47,831 bases of DNA from JBOGOC01 sp050747525 (GCA_050747525.1 JBOGOC010000047.1:1-47831); one strand, 5' to 3'; positions 36,200 to 44,756 are shown, numbered from the stretch's first letter. A program made the numbers and translations. The notes: a model not told the origin generated them from the sequence alone.

Positions 36200-36560
36200 T
36201 CACGCGTTGACGATTGCGTACGTGAAGACCACGGCGGCGACAAGCGCGGAGGCGCTTCGCACGTCATTCCACCACGTCCACTCACGTAAGTAGCGCGCCC
36301 AGACCTCGGTGCGTCCTGGTCCGTCGCGGGCATCGCTTCGAGCGCGTCATTACGTGGCACGTTGCACAGTGCCGTGATACCCAGTTTCCCGATCAGGAAG
36401 GTCGCACCGCCCGAGATGACCCAGGGTGCGTCCGGAGCCGGCCAGCGAGCGAGCGCGGTGACCATCGCCAGCGCGCACATCACCCGCGCAGCGCCAGCAT
36501 GACCGCGGTGGAGAAGGCGAAAAAGGACCCGCCCTGGAGGCCGCAGAGCACCGCCGCCAT
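36200..36560 (-). pseudogene. Second DUF1772 gene, broken by two frame changes
   Basis: Three frames give one DUF1772 protein. An ATG at 36560 reads MAAVLCGLQGGSFFAFSTAV then stops. A second frame has PWVISGGATFLIGKLGITAL then CNVPRNDALEAM. A third has WARYLREWTWWNDVRSASAL then VAAVVFTYAIVNA and TGA 36200. The expected order and spacing of the family is kept, so this is decay (or two base errors) of a gene of about 120 residues. It lies 18 bp upstream of the NmrA-like gene. Confidence 0.75.
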
Positions 36561-36630
36561 TCACGATGGAGCCGCCGATGAACATGGATGCTCCCCCGTC
36601 ACGCACCGGGCGCAAACCCCAGCCCTCCCT

Positions 36631-37314
36631 CTACACTCCCTTGGCGGCCTTGGCGATCAGCCCGGCAACCTCATTGGGTCGAGAGACGTACACCGCGTGA
36701 CTGCCCGGAACCTCCACCACGGTCGCTCCAGCTCGCTTGGACATCAAGCGCTGAGCGGGCGGAGGAATCATCCGATCGTCGGTGGCAACCAGGTACCAGC
36801 TTGGCTTGCTCATCCAGGCCGGCTGGCTGATCGTGCCGGCCAGCGCCTCGACGCCCCAGGGGACCTGGGAGTCCGCCATGAACTCCGCCTTCTGCAGGTC
36901 CACATCAGCCGCGAACGAGGCCGGGAACTTCGCCTTGTCCAGGAAGAGATAGCCGTCCTGAGGTGGGAGGATGGGCGGGACCGGCGCCCCCGGAGGCGGG
37001 TCCTTGATCAGGCTGGATACCGATTCTCCCTTGTCCGGGGCGAACGCGGCGATGTAGACGAGCCCGGCGACCTTTGGATCGTTTCCGGCCTCGGTGATAA
37101 CGACTCCCCCGTACGAATGACCGACGAGGATCACGGGGCCGTTCTGCGCGGCCAGAGCGCGTCTGGTCACGCTGACATCGTCGGCGAGAGAGACCGTCGG
37201 ATTCTGAACCACGGTGACCGAAAAACGATCCTTCCGCAGGGCCCTGTGGACGCCCTCCCAGCCGGAACCATCCACGAATCCGCCGTGAACGAGAACGACG
37301 TTGGAAACAGGCAT
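36631..37314 (-). CDS. Alpha/beta-hydrolase (salicylate-esterase/pyrethroid-hydrolase-like)
   Basis: A 227-residue hydrolase without a signal peptide. Motifs are VVLVHGGFVDGSGWEGVHRA (oxyanion hole), the nucleophile Ser in LVGHSYGGVVITEA, the acid Asp in WYLVATDDRMIPP and the base His in PGSHAVYVSRP. This is the compact family related to plant methyl-esterases and to bacterial pyrethroid hydrolases. A strong AAAGGAGG lies before the ATG at 37314, which settles the start; the longer open frame upstream is not coding. It is a single gene between a DUF1772 remnant and an epimerase-like gene. Confidence 0.88.
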   Translation of the reverse strand: MPVSNVVLVHGGFVDGSGWEGVHRALRKDRFSVTVVQNPTVSLADDVSVTRRALAAQNGPVILVGHSYGGVVITEAGNDPKVAGLVYIAAFAPDKGESVSSLIKDPPPGAPVPPILPPQDGYLFLDKAKFPASFAADVDLQKAEFMADSQVPWGVEALAGTISQPAWMSKPSWYLVATDDRMIPPPAQRLMSKRAGATVVEVPGSHAVYVSRPNEVAGLIAKAAKGV

Positions 37315-37397
37315 GGCCAACCTCCTTTGCGAGGTGAACACTTCATGGGCGCTGGCCCGTATCGTCAGCCGGAGAAGGCCATGATACACCTCCCGCG

Positions 37398-38240
37398 TCA
37401 GCCGGCTCGCGACCACACACGATCCAAGGACGTCAGCGAAAGCCCGAACACCGACTGTGCCGTCGGGCGCTCGCTCCGGCAGTCCTTCAGCATGATGTCT
37501 ATCAGCGGCCCCGGTAATTTCGCGCCCACGAACCGGAGCAGCCGGGCCACCACGGCGGGCACGTGGGCGATGGACACCTTGGGTCCATTCAGCCGTCGGA
37601 CGAGGTCGTCAAGGCTCATTTCCTCGGGGCCCTGCAGGTCGAACGTGCCGGCCTGCTTCGAGCTGACAGCGGCTTCTATCGCCGCCACGACGTCGCCGAG
37701 ATAGACGGGAGCCAGTCGCTGCTTCCCGTTGCCCAGCACGGTGACGGACTTTCCGCCGGCGGCGAGTAGGCTGGCCGCAGTCGGTCCGGGGCTGGTCGGG
37801 GGGCCGATGATGTGGGTACACCGGAACACGGTCACAGGCACGCCCGCCTCCCGAAGCAGACGCTCCGCGCGCGCCTTGGTGGCCAGGTAGCGATTCGTTG
37901 ACTCCTCCGAGGCGCCTACATAGCTCAGGAAGACCAGGCTGCGGGTCCGGGCCGGATTCACCGCATTGGCGATCCTTTGCGTCGGAAGAATGTTTGCCCG
38001 CTCGTAGTCATGGTCAGGGGGATTCAGCGTACCGGCGAGATGCACGACCGTCGATGCACGCTGGATCGCCGCCAGGGCGCGGTCGGAGGCCAGCCAGTCG
38101 GAGATGGTGTCGGAACCCTCGAGCTGCCCGTCCCGGCGAACGAGGGCCGTGGGTCTGACGCCACGGCGGACAAGTGCGTCAATCGTTGCCCGTCCGACCT
38201 GACCCGTCGCCCCGGTGATGACGAGGGAGCCCTCTTCCAT
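37398..38240 (-). CDS. NAD(P)-binding epimerase/NmrA-like protein
   Basis: A 280-residue atypical short-chain dehydrogenase. It has the Rossmann motif LVITGATGQVGRATIDALVR, the strand TVVHLAGTLNPP, SLVFLSYVGASEES, a Tyr-x-x-x-Lys pair in YLATKARAERLLRE and a substrate part with YLGDVVAAIEAAVS and LQGPEEMSLDDLVRRLNG. Catalytic function is possible because Tyr and Lys are present. The best guess is an NADH-ubiquinone-complex-assembly-like or sugar-epimerase-like reductase; the substrate is unknown. It follows the small zinc-ribbon hypothetical gene by 21 bp. Confidence 0.82.
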   Translation of the reverse strand: MEEGSLVITGATGQVGRATIDALVRRGVRPTALVRRDGQLEGSDTISDWLASDRALAAIQRASTVVHLAGTLNPPDHDYERANILPTQRIANAVNPARTRSLVFLSYVGASEESTNRYLATKARAERLLREAGVPVTVFRCTHIIGPPTSPGPTAASLLAAGGKSVTVLGNGKQRLAPVYLGDVVAAIEAAVSSKQAGTFDLQGPEEMSLDDLVRRLNGPKVSIAHVPAVVARLLRFVGAKLPGPLIDIMLKDCRSERPTAQSVFGLSLTSLDRVWSRAG

Positions 38241-38261
38241 CCGGTCCTCTGCCTGCTCGTG

Positions 38262-38702
38262 TTAACTCGCACCTGCCTCGATCTGTGCCTTCCACTTCGC
38301 GTTGTCGATGTAGCGGAAGACCTTGGAGCTGACGCACTCGTGCAGCTTCGACGTGCACTGTGGGCAGCAGTAGAACTTCCCTCCTGTCCTTCCCGGGAAC
38401 ACTTCTCTATCGCGCAGGACGTAGAACAACAGGTCGCGTTGAGCCAGGTCGGAAATGCGATCTCTTCCGTATCTGCGGCCAAGCGCGATCTTGCTGGCCA
38501 ACAGGAAGTCGCATCGGACAGCCGTCCTTCGTGGGGCTCCAACGAACTTTCTGTGGTCAGCCGAGACGTAAGTGGCGGGAAATCTCCCCTCCTGGATGTC
38601 CCTCCAGATCACGGAGCGCGCGCGAAGGAACGCCTTCTGTGCAGCGAGTCGGTCCGCTCCGGGGCCATTCGCGGTCGCCAGGACAGCAGCCATTTCCTTC
38701 AT
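38262..38702 (-). CDS. Hypothetical protein with C-terminal Cys cluster
   Basis: A 146-residue protein. The first half is helical (AQKAFLRARSVIWRDIQEGR). The end carries GGKFYCCPQCTSKLHECVSS, a cluster of four Cys and a His that could form a zinc ribbon or metal site. No family is recognised. The ATG at 38702 overlaps the stop of the monooxygenase-like gene (ATGA), so they are translated together. Confidence 0.6.
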   Translation of the reverse strand: MKEMAAVLATANGPGADRLAAQKAFLRARSVIWRDIQEGRFPATYVSADHRKFVGAPRRTAVRCDFLLASKIALGRRYGRDRISDLAQRDLLFYVLRDREVFPGRTGGKFYCCPQCTSKLHECVSSKVFRYIDNAKWKAQIEAGAS

Positions 38703-39103
38703 ACATGCAGACCATGGCCGCCCACCGGTGCCGTCTCGAAATGCTCGCCAAAGCCGGCGATGAGCGGCTTGCCGCGTGAAATGGCCTGCTGCACCGAAGG
38801 CAGGGACAGGGAAGCCTTGTGGCTATCCTGGCTGTCCCACACCTCCGTGACCCAGACGGCGTCCGCATCGGCCGGGTCCTGGGCGACGATGTAGCTCAAG
38901 CAGCCTGGCATGCCACCGACGCCATCGAGCAGGATGGCGATCAGCGCATCGCGTTGGCCGGGCACGACCTTCATCTTGCCGATCAACCCGTACATCTGTG
39001 TTCCTCCTCCGGCAGTTGGCTCCATCGAAGCGCATCCGGTGGCAACGGCGGCGAGCACCGTTGCTCCCGTTTTCACGACAAAGTCGCGGCGGGTGAATCG
39101 CAT
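38699..39103 (-). CDS. Exported antibiotic-biosynthesis-monooxygenase (ABM) domain protein
   Basis: A 134-residue protein. The N-terminus has a Tat-like signal (RRDFVVKTGATVLAAVATGC) that also ends with a lipobox-like ATGC. The mature part is a small ABM/quinol-monooxygenase fold: YGLIGKMKVVPGQRDALIAI, GCLSYIVAQDPADADAVWVT and EVWDSQDSHKASLSLPSV. The family includes cofactor-free quinone-linked oxygenases. Export of such a domain as a lipoprotein is not common. It follows a RibD-C-like reductase by 9 bp and overlaps the next gene, so it is inside an operon. Confidence 0.82.
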   Translation of the reverse strand: MRFTRRDFVVKTGATVLAAVATGCASMEPTAGGGTQMYGLIGKMKVVPGQRDALIAILLDGVGGMPGCLSYIVAQDPADADAVWVTEVWDSQDSHKASLSLPSVQQAISRGKPLIAGFGEHFETAPVGGHGLHV

Positions 39104-39112
39104 CCAAGCTCC

Positions 39113-39754
39113 TTACGCGCTGACCGGAGGACGCGGGAGGCGCTGTGGCGGCTCCGCGCTCTCGGCGCCGGACCGGGCGTACGTGACCAGAATCGCTCCT
39201 GTCGGAGTCAATTCGCTCGTCACGAGAGCGAGTCGTCGACACACCCCGTCGTCGCGAAAGAAGCGCTTGCCGCCGCCAAGCATGACGGGATCGATCATCA
39301 GCCGAAGCTCGTCGACGAGATCGTGCTCGAGAAGGGCGGCGGCAAGCTCAGAGCTGCCAATCACGAGCAGATCGTTGCCCGCTTCGCGCTTCAACGCAGC
39401 CACGGACTCGGCGAGATCGCCATCGAGCAGCGTCGAGTTCTGCCAGGTGAGTGGCCCCCGCAGCGTCCTCGACGCGACGTACTTGGGGAGGGCGTTCAAT
39501 GGCTGGGCGAGCGCCTGCTCTTCGGGGGACGCGTTCGGCCAGTGTGCCGCGAACACATCGTACGTGCGGCGTCCGAGCAAGAAGCCTCCTGCCCGGTTGA
39601 CGCTCTCGATGACCCACTTCATCGAGCGCTCCTCGAAGTAACGCACGTGCCAGCCACCATGTTTGAAACCGCCGCTAGTATCTTCGTCGGCGTACGCGGG
39701 CGCCTGCACGACTCCGTCGAGACTCATCCATTCGGAAACGATCACCTTACGCAT
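39113..39754 (-). CDS. RibD-C/dihydrofolate-reductase-like protein, copy 1 of 3
   Basis: A 213-residue protein of the family that shares the fold of dihydrofolate reductase and of the C-terminal reductase of RibD. Motifs: VSEWMSLDGVVQAP, FLLGRRTYDVFAAHWP, the dinucleotide-binding NDLLVIGSSELAAALLEHDL and DELRLMIDPVMLGGGKRFF. These stand-alone proteins are very common in soil bacteria; they bind NADPH but their substrate is generally unknown. It follows copy 2 by 13 bp and precedes the ABM gene by 9 bp. Confidence 0.88.
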   Translation of the reverse strand: MRKVIVSEWMSLDGVVQAPAYADEDTSGGFKHGGWHVRYFEERSMKWVIESVNRAGGFLLGRRTYDVFAAHWPNASPEEQALAQPLNALPKYVASRTLRGPLTWQNSTLLDGDLAESVAALKREAGNDLLVIGSSELAAALLEHDLVDELRLMIDPVMLGGGKRFFRDDGVCRRLALVTSELTPTGAILVTYARSGAESAEPPQRLPRPPVSA

Positions 39755-39767
39755 CGCAGAATCCTCT

Positions 39768-40445
39768 CTAGCCTTCGAGCTTCAGCTTCTCGCGCCGGGC
39801 CAACTCGGCGACCGACGGCTCATGCGGCCCGCCGACGGTGGCTGTCTTCACCTCGCCTTCCCGCACGTAGATCGCGTGAATGAGTCCATCGGTCGACACG
39901 GCGCTATGCGTCAGTTTGAACACACGAGGCTGGCTGTTCTCGTCGAACAGGCGCTTGCCCTTGCCCAGAAGGAGGGGGAACGTGAACGTGCGGATCTCGT
40001 CGACGAGGCCCGCGGCGAGCAATGCGTGCACCAGCTCGGTGCTGCCTTGCGTGAGGAGCGTCGTCCCATCTTCGCTTTTCAGTTTCGCGACATCCTTCAC
40101 GGCATCGCGCAGCTCCACCGAACCCTTCCAGGTGAGGTCCGTGCCTTTGCGCGTCGCCACATACTTGGTGGCCCGATTGAACGCCTTGGCGATGTTGTCG
40201 TACGGCCCCTCTCCGGCATAGGGCCAGAACGCCGCGAAGATGTCGTAGGTTCGACGGCCGAGCAGGAGGTCGAACGGCTCGCTGAACAACCTGCTCATCT
40301 CCAGGCCGAACACCGGGTCGATACCCACGAACGGGGCGACCCAGCCGCCGAACTTGAAGCCGCGGGTGGGGTCTTCTTCCGGCCCGCCCGGGGCCTGCAT
40401 CACACCGTCCATGGAAACCATGGCGCCGACGATCACCTTTCTCAT
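39768..40445 (-). CDS. RibD-C/dihydrofolate-reductase-like protein, copy 2 of 3
   Basis: A 225-residue paralogue of the gene just downstream. It reads VGAMVSMDGVMQAPGGPEED, LLLGRRTYDIFAAFWPYAG, TLLTQGSTELVHALLAAGLV and FTFPLLLGKGKRLF. The C-terminal tail (about 190-225) is longer than in copy 1 and charged. It is the first gene of a run of four (RibD-C, RibD-C, ABM, hypothetical). The NADPH site appears complete; the substrate is unknown. Confidence 0.88.
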   Translation of the reverse strand: MRKVIVGAMVSMDGVMQAPGGPEEDPTRGFKFGGWVAPFVGIDPVFGLEMSRLFSEPFDLLLGRRTYDIFAAFWPYAGEGPYDNIAKAFNRATKYVATRKGTDLTWKGSVELRDAVKDVAKLKSEDGTTLLTQGSTELVHALLAAGLVDEIRTFTFPLLLGKGKRLFDENSQPRVFKLTHSAVSTDGLIHAIYVREGEVKTATVGGPHEPSVAELARREKLKLEG

Positions 40446-40584
40446 GGCACTCTCCTGTTCTGCCCAAGGGATGGGCTCTTGAACGTAGCGCGAACTTCGT
40501 GCTGCTGCCCGCAGGGGCTCGGCTTCCCGGCGAGGGCGATAGGGGCCTCACTCGCGCGGACCAGGGAGAACCATCCTGTGCCGA

Positions 40585-40602
40585 CGCCCGGCACTCCGGG
40601 CG
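40585..40602 (-). terminator. Short hairpin after the lipoprotein gene
   Basis: A perfect 7-bp GC stem (CGCCCGG / CCGGGCG) with a 4-nt loop lies about 15 bp past the stop of the lipoprotein gene on the minus strand. No U-tract follows, so termination activity is uncertain. Confidence 0.35.
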
Positions 40603-40616
40603 CTCCCCGAACGTCC

Positions 40617-41327
40617 TCAGCAGTCGATAATGAACGCTGCCATGAGTTGCAGTGGGAACGTTACGATGTCACCCACGACGGCAAACGGCGTCAGCAGCAG
40701 GAGAGCCCCACGCTTCTTGCGCGGTTCGTCAAGACCCCAGAGCATCGTATCCCTGGTCGACCCGTTGGCCGCCCGCACCACAAGGACAGTGGTGGACCCC
40801 CTACGGCTCAGTGTAGCGTCATCGTACTCCGTCCAGGCCTGAGCGTCCTGAGCGCTTTCATCATACGCTAGCGCGACAACATGAACCCCGACAGGCAGGG
40901 CCCCCAGAGCAGGCTCGATGTCCACATAGCTTCTGACTCGTAGACCGCGTATGGGCAGAGAGGTAGAGCCATGCGGCGAGAAGTCGGGAGACTCAAAACA
41001 GCCGAGCTCGGGGGCCTCCAACTCCAATTCGCCGGTCTGGTGCTCCGAGCCACTCAAGAAAAAGGAACCGATACGAGCGATCGGGATGCGCAACTGGACA
41101 TCCTGAGATTTCGCACGGCCAGAGGGATCAATCGCGACACGAAGCAGAAGATCCTCGCCTAGAACCGATGCAGACCGGATGGCAGTGATCTTCGCCTGGC
41201 GTTGGAAGTCTCCCTTGGCTTCAGCAACGAGGCCGGAGGTCAGGCAACCAACGGATGACAAAGACAACATAGCGGCGGCCACGAGAACCGCGATCCTAGC
41301 TGCTGTCCGATCCTGACGGCTTGCCAT
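40617..41327 (-). CDS. Hypothetical lipoprotein with C-terminal membrane segment
   Basis: A 236-residue protein. The N-terminus is a signal sequence with a lipobox-like end (AAAMLSLSSVGCLTSG), so Cys near residue 30 is probably lipidated. The middle is beta-rich (LLLRVAIDPSGRAKSQDVQL, LRVRSYVDIEPALGALPVGV) and the last 25 residues (LLLLTPFAVVGDIVTFPLQL) are hydrophobic, like the tail of YceK/DUF-type small lipoproteins. The ATG at 41327 places the signal peptide correctly. No function is recognised. Confidence 0.65.
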   Translation of the reverse strand: MASRQDRTAARIAVLVAAAMLSLSSVGCLTSGLVAEAKGDFQRQAKITAIRSASVLGEDLLLRVAIDPSGRAKSQDVQLRIPIARIGSFFLSGSEHQTGELELEAPELGCFESPDFSPHGSTSLPIRGLRVRSYVDIEPALGALPVGVHVVALAYDESAQDAQAWTEYDDATLSRRGSTTVLVVRAANGSTRDTMLWGLDEPRKKRGALLLLTPFAVVGDIVTFPLQLMAAFIIDC

Positions 41328-41401
41328 GTCATGTTTCTGCACGTATTGGCTCGGCTCGCGGCGAACGCCTTCTGCGTCAGGTGCCGGGCGTGAAGGCCTG
41401 G

Positions 41402-41836
41402 CTAGACTGAACTCTGCCGCACGGTCTGGACCTTGGGGAAGTAGCGAATCACAAACAGAACGTACACCAGCCAGAGTGCAAACCACGCGGACGCGACCAC
41501 ATGAAGGCGAATCGCGAAGAGGATCAAGCTCGGATCGAGGAATAACAAGGTGCAGCCGACCAGCCAGACGCGATCGGCACGGCGGGAGTACAAGGCTCGC
41601 TCAGCATCGTCGATTCGGCTACCTACGGAGACGCAGTAGTAGTAGAACGAGGCGAACACGAACGAGAACGTCGCCACGCTCATCACGACCAACGCGGCTT
41701 GAAACAACACGGCGTTGATTTCGCCGTTCACGAATCTCGGATACATGAAGAACAGCATGAACGTGAAGATTGCGATGCTCGACGCGGCAAGCGAGTACGA
41801 TCGATTGACGTTGGCTGCTGCAAGCTCATCGCCCAT
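41402..41836 (-). CDS. Hypothetical membrane protein
   Basis: A 144-residue protein with four hydrophobic segments (near residues 18-35, 45-65, 85-105 and 112-132) separated by a charged loop (SRIDDAERALYSRRADR). No family is recognised. CAGGAG upstream of the ATG at 41836 supports this start over one at 41869. It lies between a lipoprotein gene and a RibD-C-like gene, with moderate gaps. Confidence 0.6.
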   Translation of the reverse strand: MGDELAAANVNRSYSLAASSIAIFTFMLFFMYPRFVNGEINAVLFQAALVVMSVATFSFVFASFYYYCVSVGSRIDDAERALYSRRADRVWLVGCTLLFLDPSLILFAIRLHVVASAWFALWLVYVLFVIRYFPKVQTVRQSSV

Positions 41837-41890
41837 AGCGTCTCCTGCTGATGCCGTCAGGCATTCCATCCGCCTCAGTCGGTACCCTGG

Positions 41891-42472
41891 TCAAGTTTCG
41901 TAGACCAGCAACGCGCGTCCATCCTTCGTGGGTTCGCAGCGCGTCATCTTCAGCCTACGGAAGCTCTTCACGCCTGCGAACAACGGCCGTCCACCGCCGA
42001 GCAACAGCGGATGCACGAGCAGCATCAACATGTCGAGCAGGCCTTCGTTGAGCAACGACGTGACGAACGTGGGACCGCCCACGACGTAGATGTTCCCGCC
42101 CGGCTGCGCCTTCACGGCGCGAAGCGCGTCGAGGTCGCGCACGATGCGCGCGGTCGGTGGCCAGGCGACGCCATCGAGCTTGGTCGACAAGATGTAGTGC
42201 GGCGTCTTCGCGGCGCGCCGTGCGTACGCGACCTCACGCTCGTACGGCCTGCGCGTCGAGAACGGCGCCACCGCATTCGGATCGGCGTTGATCGCGGACC
42301 AGAACATGGCGTAGCCCGGGTACATGCCCGCGCCCTGCGCGAAGGTATCGACGTCCGGTATCAAATCGAGTGCATCCGTCCACGAGTCGACCCACTCGGG
42401 CCCTTCGCGGTCCGTCCCTTGCGTGAACCCATCGAGCGAGACCTGCAGGCCCGCGATCATCTTCCTCGTCAT
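41891..42472 (-). CDS. RibD-C/dihydrofolate-reductase-like protein, copy 3 of 3
   Basis: A 193-residue member of the same fold as the two at 39113-40445 but more distant. Motifs: IAGLQVSLDGFTQGTDREGP, PHYILSTKLDGVAWPP, GGNIYVVGGPTFVTSLLNEG and LVHPLLLGGGRPLFAGV. It has a Met/Phe-rich middle (GAGMYPGYAMFWSAINADPN) seen in the YyaP/YqjY-type subgroup. NADPH binding is likely; the reaction is unknown. It stands alone, not in the RibD-C operon. Confidence 0.87.
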   Translation of the reverse strand: MTRKMIAGLQVSLDGFTQGTDREGPEWVDSWTDALDLIPDVDTFAQGAGMYPGYAMFWSAINADPNAVAPFSTRRPYEREVAYARRAAKTPHYILSTKLDGVAWPPTARIVRDLDALRAVKAQPGGNIYVVGGPTFVTSLLNEGLLDMLMLLVHPLLLGGGRPLFAGVKSFRRLKMTRCEPTKDGRALLVYET

Positions 42473-42624
42473 AGTTGTTCTCCTTCGCTTCGAAAACCCG
42501 GCCCAGGTCGTCGCAAGTCATTCAATACCATGATGGTACGCTCCCGACCATGGCCGGAGGAGGCTTGCCGCTCCACCTATCCTGCTGAGAAACAAAGGCC
42601 TGGTTCTCGCGGAGCAAGCCGGAG

Positions 42625-43020
42625 TCAGACGGTATCAATCGCAAGCCAACCGAGGGCTTCCCCCATGTCCTCAAAAACTGCGGTCCGCACACCCTCGGTT
42701 TCGCGGAACACCTCGAACATCCTGATCAGACCAAATTCGAGGTCTCCGGCTACCACAAAAGCCATTCGGAGGCGACTGAAAGGGGAATGCTGCTTCGTAA
42801 ACTCGGCCAAGAATCGAACCTCGGTTGTTGACAAGTCGAACTGGGCCTCACGCAAGTCCCATAGCATGCGTATACGCGGCGCTTCAACGTCTATCCATAC
42901 AGCGGCGGCGGCGGCGCGTATGTCCTCCAAGGTCAGCAGGCCGCTGACCTTGCCAACAACAACTCCTTCTACAGAGTCAGTATCGATAGTGACCACATCC
43001 CCCTCCCTTCCGCCTGACAC
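42625..43020 (-). CDS. STAS/SpoIIAA-like domain protein
   Basis: A 131-residue single-domain protein. The fold pattern matches SpoIIAA-like (DUF3478-type) proteins: GVVVGKVSGLLTLEDIRAAA, RIRMLWDLREAQFDLSTTEV, RMAFVVAGDLEFGLIRMFEV and a C-terminal helix AVFEDMGEALGWLA. Such proteins lack the phosphorylated serine of true anti-anti-sigma factors and bind lipids or small hydrophobic molecules in the cases known. Function here is unknown. It ends 152 bp from the RibD-C copy 3 gene. Confidence 0.65.
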   Translation of the reverse strand: MSGGREGDVVTIDTDSVEGVVVGKVSGLLTLEDIRAAAAAVWIDVEAPRIRMLWDLREAQFDLSTTEVRFLAEFTKQHSPFSRLRMAFVVAGDLEFGLIRMFEVFRETEGVRTAVFEDMGEALGWLAIDTV

Positions 43021-43065
43021 CGAGATGAGCTGCGAGGGCCGCGTCGCCTCTCCATGCGGATCTCG

Positions 43066-43229
43066 TCAGCTCCAACATATCGCGCCCCGGTCACTGCCCG
43101 GCAGGACCGTGGAGCCACCTGTTGGCGGGTTCTCGGCCGACTGTCCTGCGGCCCCGAAGCCGCCAACCAGCCGACCAGGGAACTGACCACGAACACCGCC
43201 GCCGAGACCAAGCTCGCACGCGTTCGCAT
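43066..43229 (-). pseudogene. N-terminal remnant of an exported protein, possibly arylsulfatase
   Basis: The ATG at 43229 gives a clear signal sequence, ASLVSAAVFVVSSLVGWLAA, of the sort found at the start of exported arylsulfatases in related bacteria. After ASG the frame loses sense. In a second frame AAGQSAENPPTGGSTVLPGS resembles the linker that follows such signals and then stops at 43066. No catalytic part follows. The assignment to sulfatases rests on the signal region alone. Confidence 0.35.
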
Positions 43230-43316
43230 GGTGATCTCCCAGGACTGGGTGTTGACGTCGCACTGGGTCTACGCCTCCTTAGGTGAGCGCCCAGTATACC
43301 GGGTTCCCCGACACAT

Positions 43317-44756
43317 TCATGGCGCGTCAGGTTTCCCTGTCTCGTCCCACGCCTTCAGCTCCAGAGCTCGACCTTGACTCGGGCGGATGTTCTGGTTGTG
43401 GTGGAAGACGTTGTCGGGATCGTACATCGCCTTCACGTCCGCCAGCCGTTCGTAGACCGAGTCGCCGTACGCCTCGCGGACCCGGCCAGGGTCTTCGTCG
43501 CCGCCGAGGAAGTTGACGTACACACCTTCCCGGAACCGGCCGAGGGCGGCGAGAAACCCCCTCGTCCAGGCGGTGTCCCTGCTGCCGAGGTCCTCGCCCG
43601 GCCGCCACACGGCATCGAGGGTGATCGCGTGCGACGCCTGCCGGTTCCCGAACGCCGTCCCCTCCTCGGCCACCCGGCTGACCGCCCCCTTCAGATGGAA
43701 CATCGCCACGTACGACCGTGGCGACGAGCCGGAGAACGCGTGCTCGACGAGCACGTCGATGAGATCGTCGCGCAGCTCCGGGAGGTAGGTGGACTTCCAG
43801 TAGTAGTTCCAGCCGTGGGCGACGGTCGAGTCGAGCGCGCTCTGGAACTCCACGTATGGCGTGGGCCCGACCAGGTCGAGGAGGGGGGGACGGGATGCGC
43901 GCAGCGGCCTGAGCCGCTCTTCACCCTCCTCGATCCGCCCGGCGTAGCAGGTACCCACCATCACCACCGGGCGCCCGTGCAGATGCTCGGGGATGACCGG
44001 CAGCGGTGGCGCGGGGCCGAACCTCACGACCGTGCCGAGCTCGTCCGGGGCGTCGCAGATGAAGTCGCGGTAGATGCGGAGGACCTCTCCAGCGTCGCAC
44101 GCATCCCAGAGGATCGGCCCGGCCAGGACGGTCGGCCCGACGGAGTGGAGGCGGAACTCGAACGAGGTGACAACCCCGAAGTTGCCTCCGCCCCCTCGCA
44201 GCGCCCAGAACAGATCGGGGTGCTCCTTCTCGGACGCGCGCAGCAGCTCTCCATCGGCCGTCACGACGTCGGCGGCGACGAGGTTGTCAACCGTGAGGCC
44301 GTGCTTGCGCATCAGCCAGCCGATGCCCCCGCCGAGGGTGAGCCCGGCGACGCCGGTGTGGCTCACGATGCCGCCGGTGGTGGCCAGGCCGTGCAGCTGC
44401 GTCTCGTGATCGACGTCGCCCCACAGCGCTCCGCCCTGCACCCAGGCTCCGCGGTCGGCGGGATCGACGCGCACGGCCCGCATGGCCGAAAGGTCGATGA
44501 CCATCCCGTCGTCGCACACGGCGGTGCCCGCCACGTTATGGCCACCGCCCCGCACGGCGATCTCCAGATCGTGGTCGCGTGCGAAGCGCACGGCCGCGAT
44601 CACGTCGGCGGTCCCGAGGCATCGAGCGATCAGGCGCGGGCGCCGGTCGATGGCTCCGTTCCACACGGCACGAGCGATGTCGTAGTCAGCGTGGTCACTG
44701 TTTATCAGCCGGCCTCGGAGACCGGGGCCGACTTCCGCGGTGGTCGGTGTCGTCAT
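43317..44756 (-). CDS. FAD-linked oxidoreductase (berberine-bridge-enzyme type)
   Basis: A 479-residue oxidase with the PCMH-type FAD domain: LEIAVRGGGHNVAGTAVCDD (the His that carries FAD covalently), VDPADRGAWVQGGALWGDVD and GVAGLTLGGGIGWLMRKHG. The second covalent site, a Cys in the family motif near residue 155, is replaced, so FAD is probably held by one bond. The C-terminal end YDPDNVFHHNQNIRPS is the BBE signature. Relatives oxidise sugars, alkaloids and antibiotics. GAGGAG precedes the ATG at 44756. It is divergent from an HxlR-type regulator, which probably controls it. Confidence 0.9.
   Translation of the reverse strand: MTTPTTAEVGPGLRGRLINSDHADYDIARAVWNGAIDRRPRLIARCLGTADVIAAVRFARDHDLEIAVRGGGHNVAGTAVCDDGMVIDLSAMRAVRVDPADRGAWVQGGALWGDVDHETQLHGLATTGGIVSHTGVAGLTLGGGIGWLMRKHGLTVDNLVAADVVTADGELLRASEKEHPDLFWALRGGGGNFGVVTSFEFRLHSVGPTVLAGPILWDACDAGEVLRIYRDFICDAPDELGTVVRFGPAPPLPVIPEHLHGRPVVMVGTCYAGRIEEGEERLRPLRASRPPLLDLVGPTPYVEFQSALDSTVAHGWNYYWKSTYLPELRDDLIDVLVEHAFSGSSPRSYVAMFHLKGAVSRVAEEGTAFGNRQASHAITLDAVWRPGEDLGSRDTAWTRGFLAALGRFREGVYVNFLGGDEDPGRVREAYGDSVYERLADVKAMYDPDNVFHHNQNIRPSQGRALELKAWDETGKPDAP

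Noticed and set aside
36499..37704. 400-codon plus-strand frame across the hydrolase and epimerase genes
   Set aside because: It overlaps two minus-strand genes with complete active-site motifs and shows no recognisable fold.
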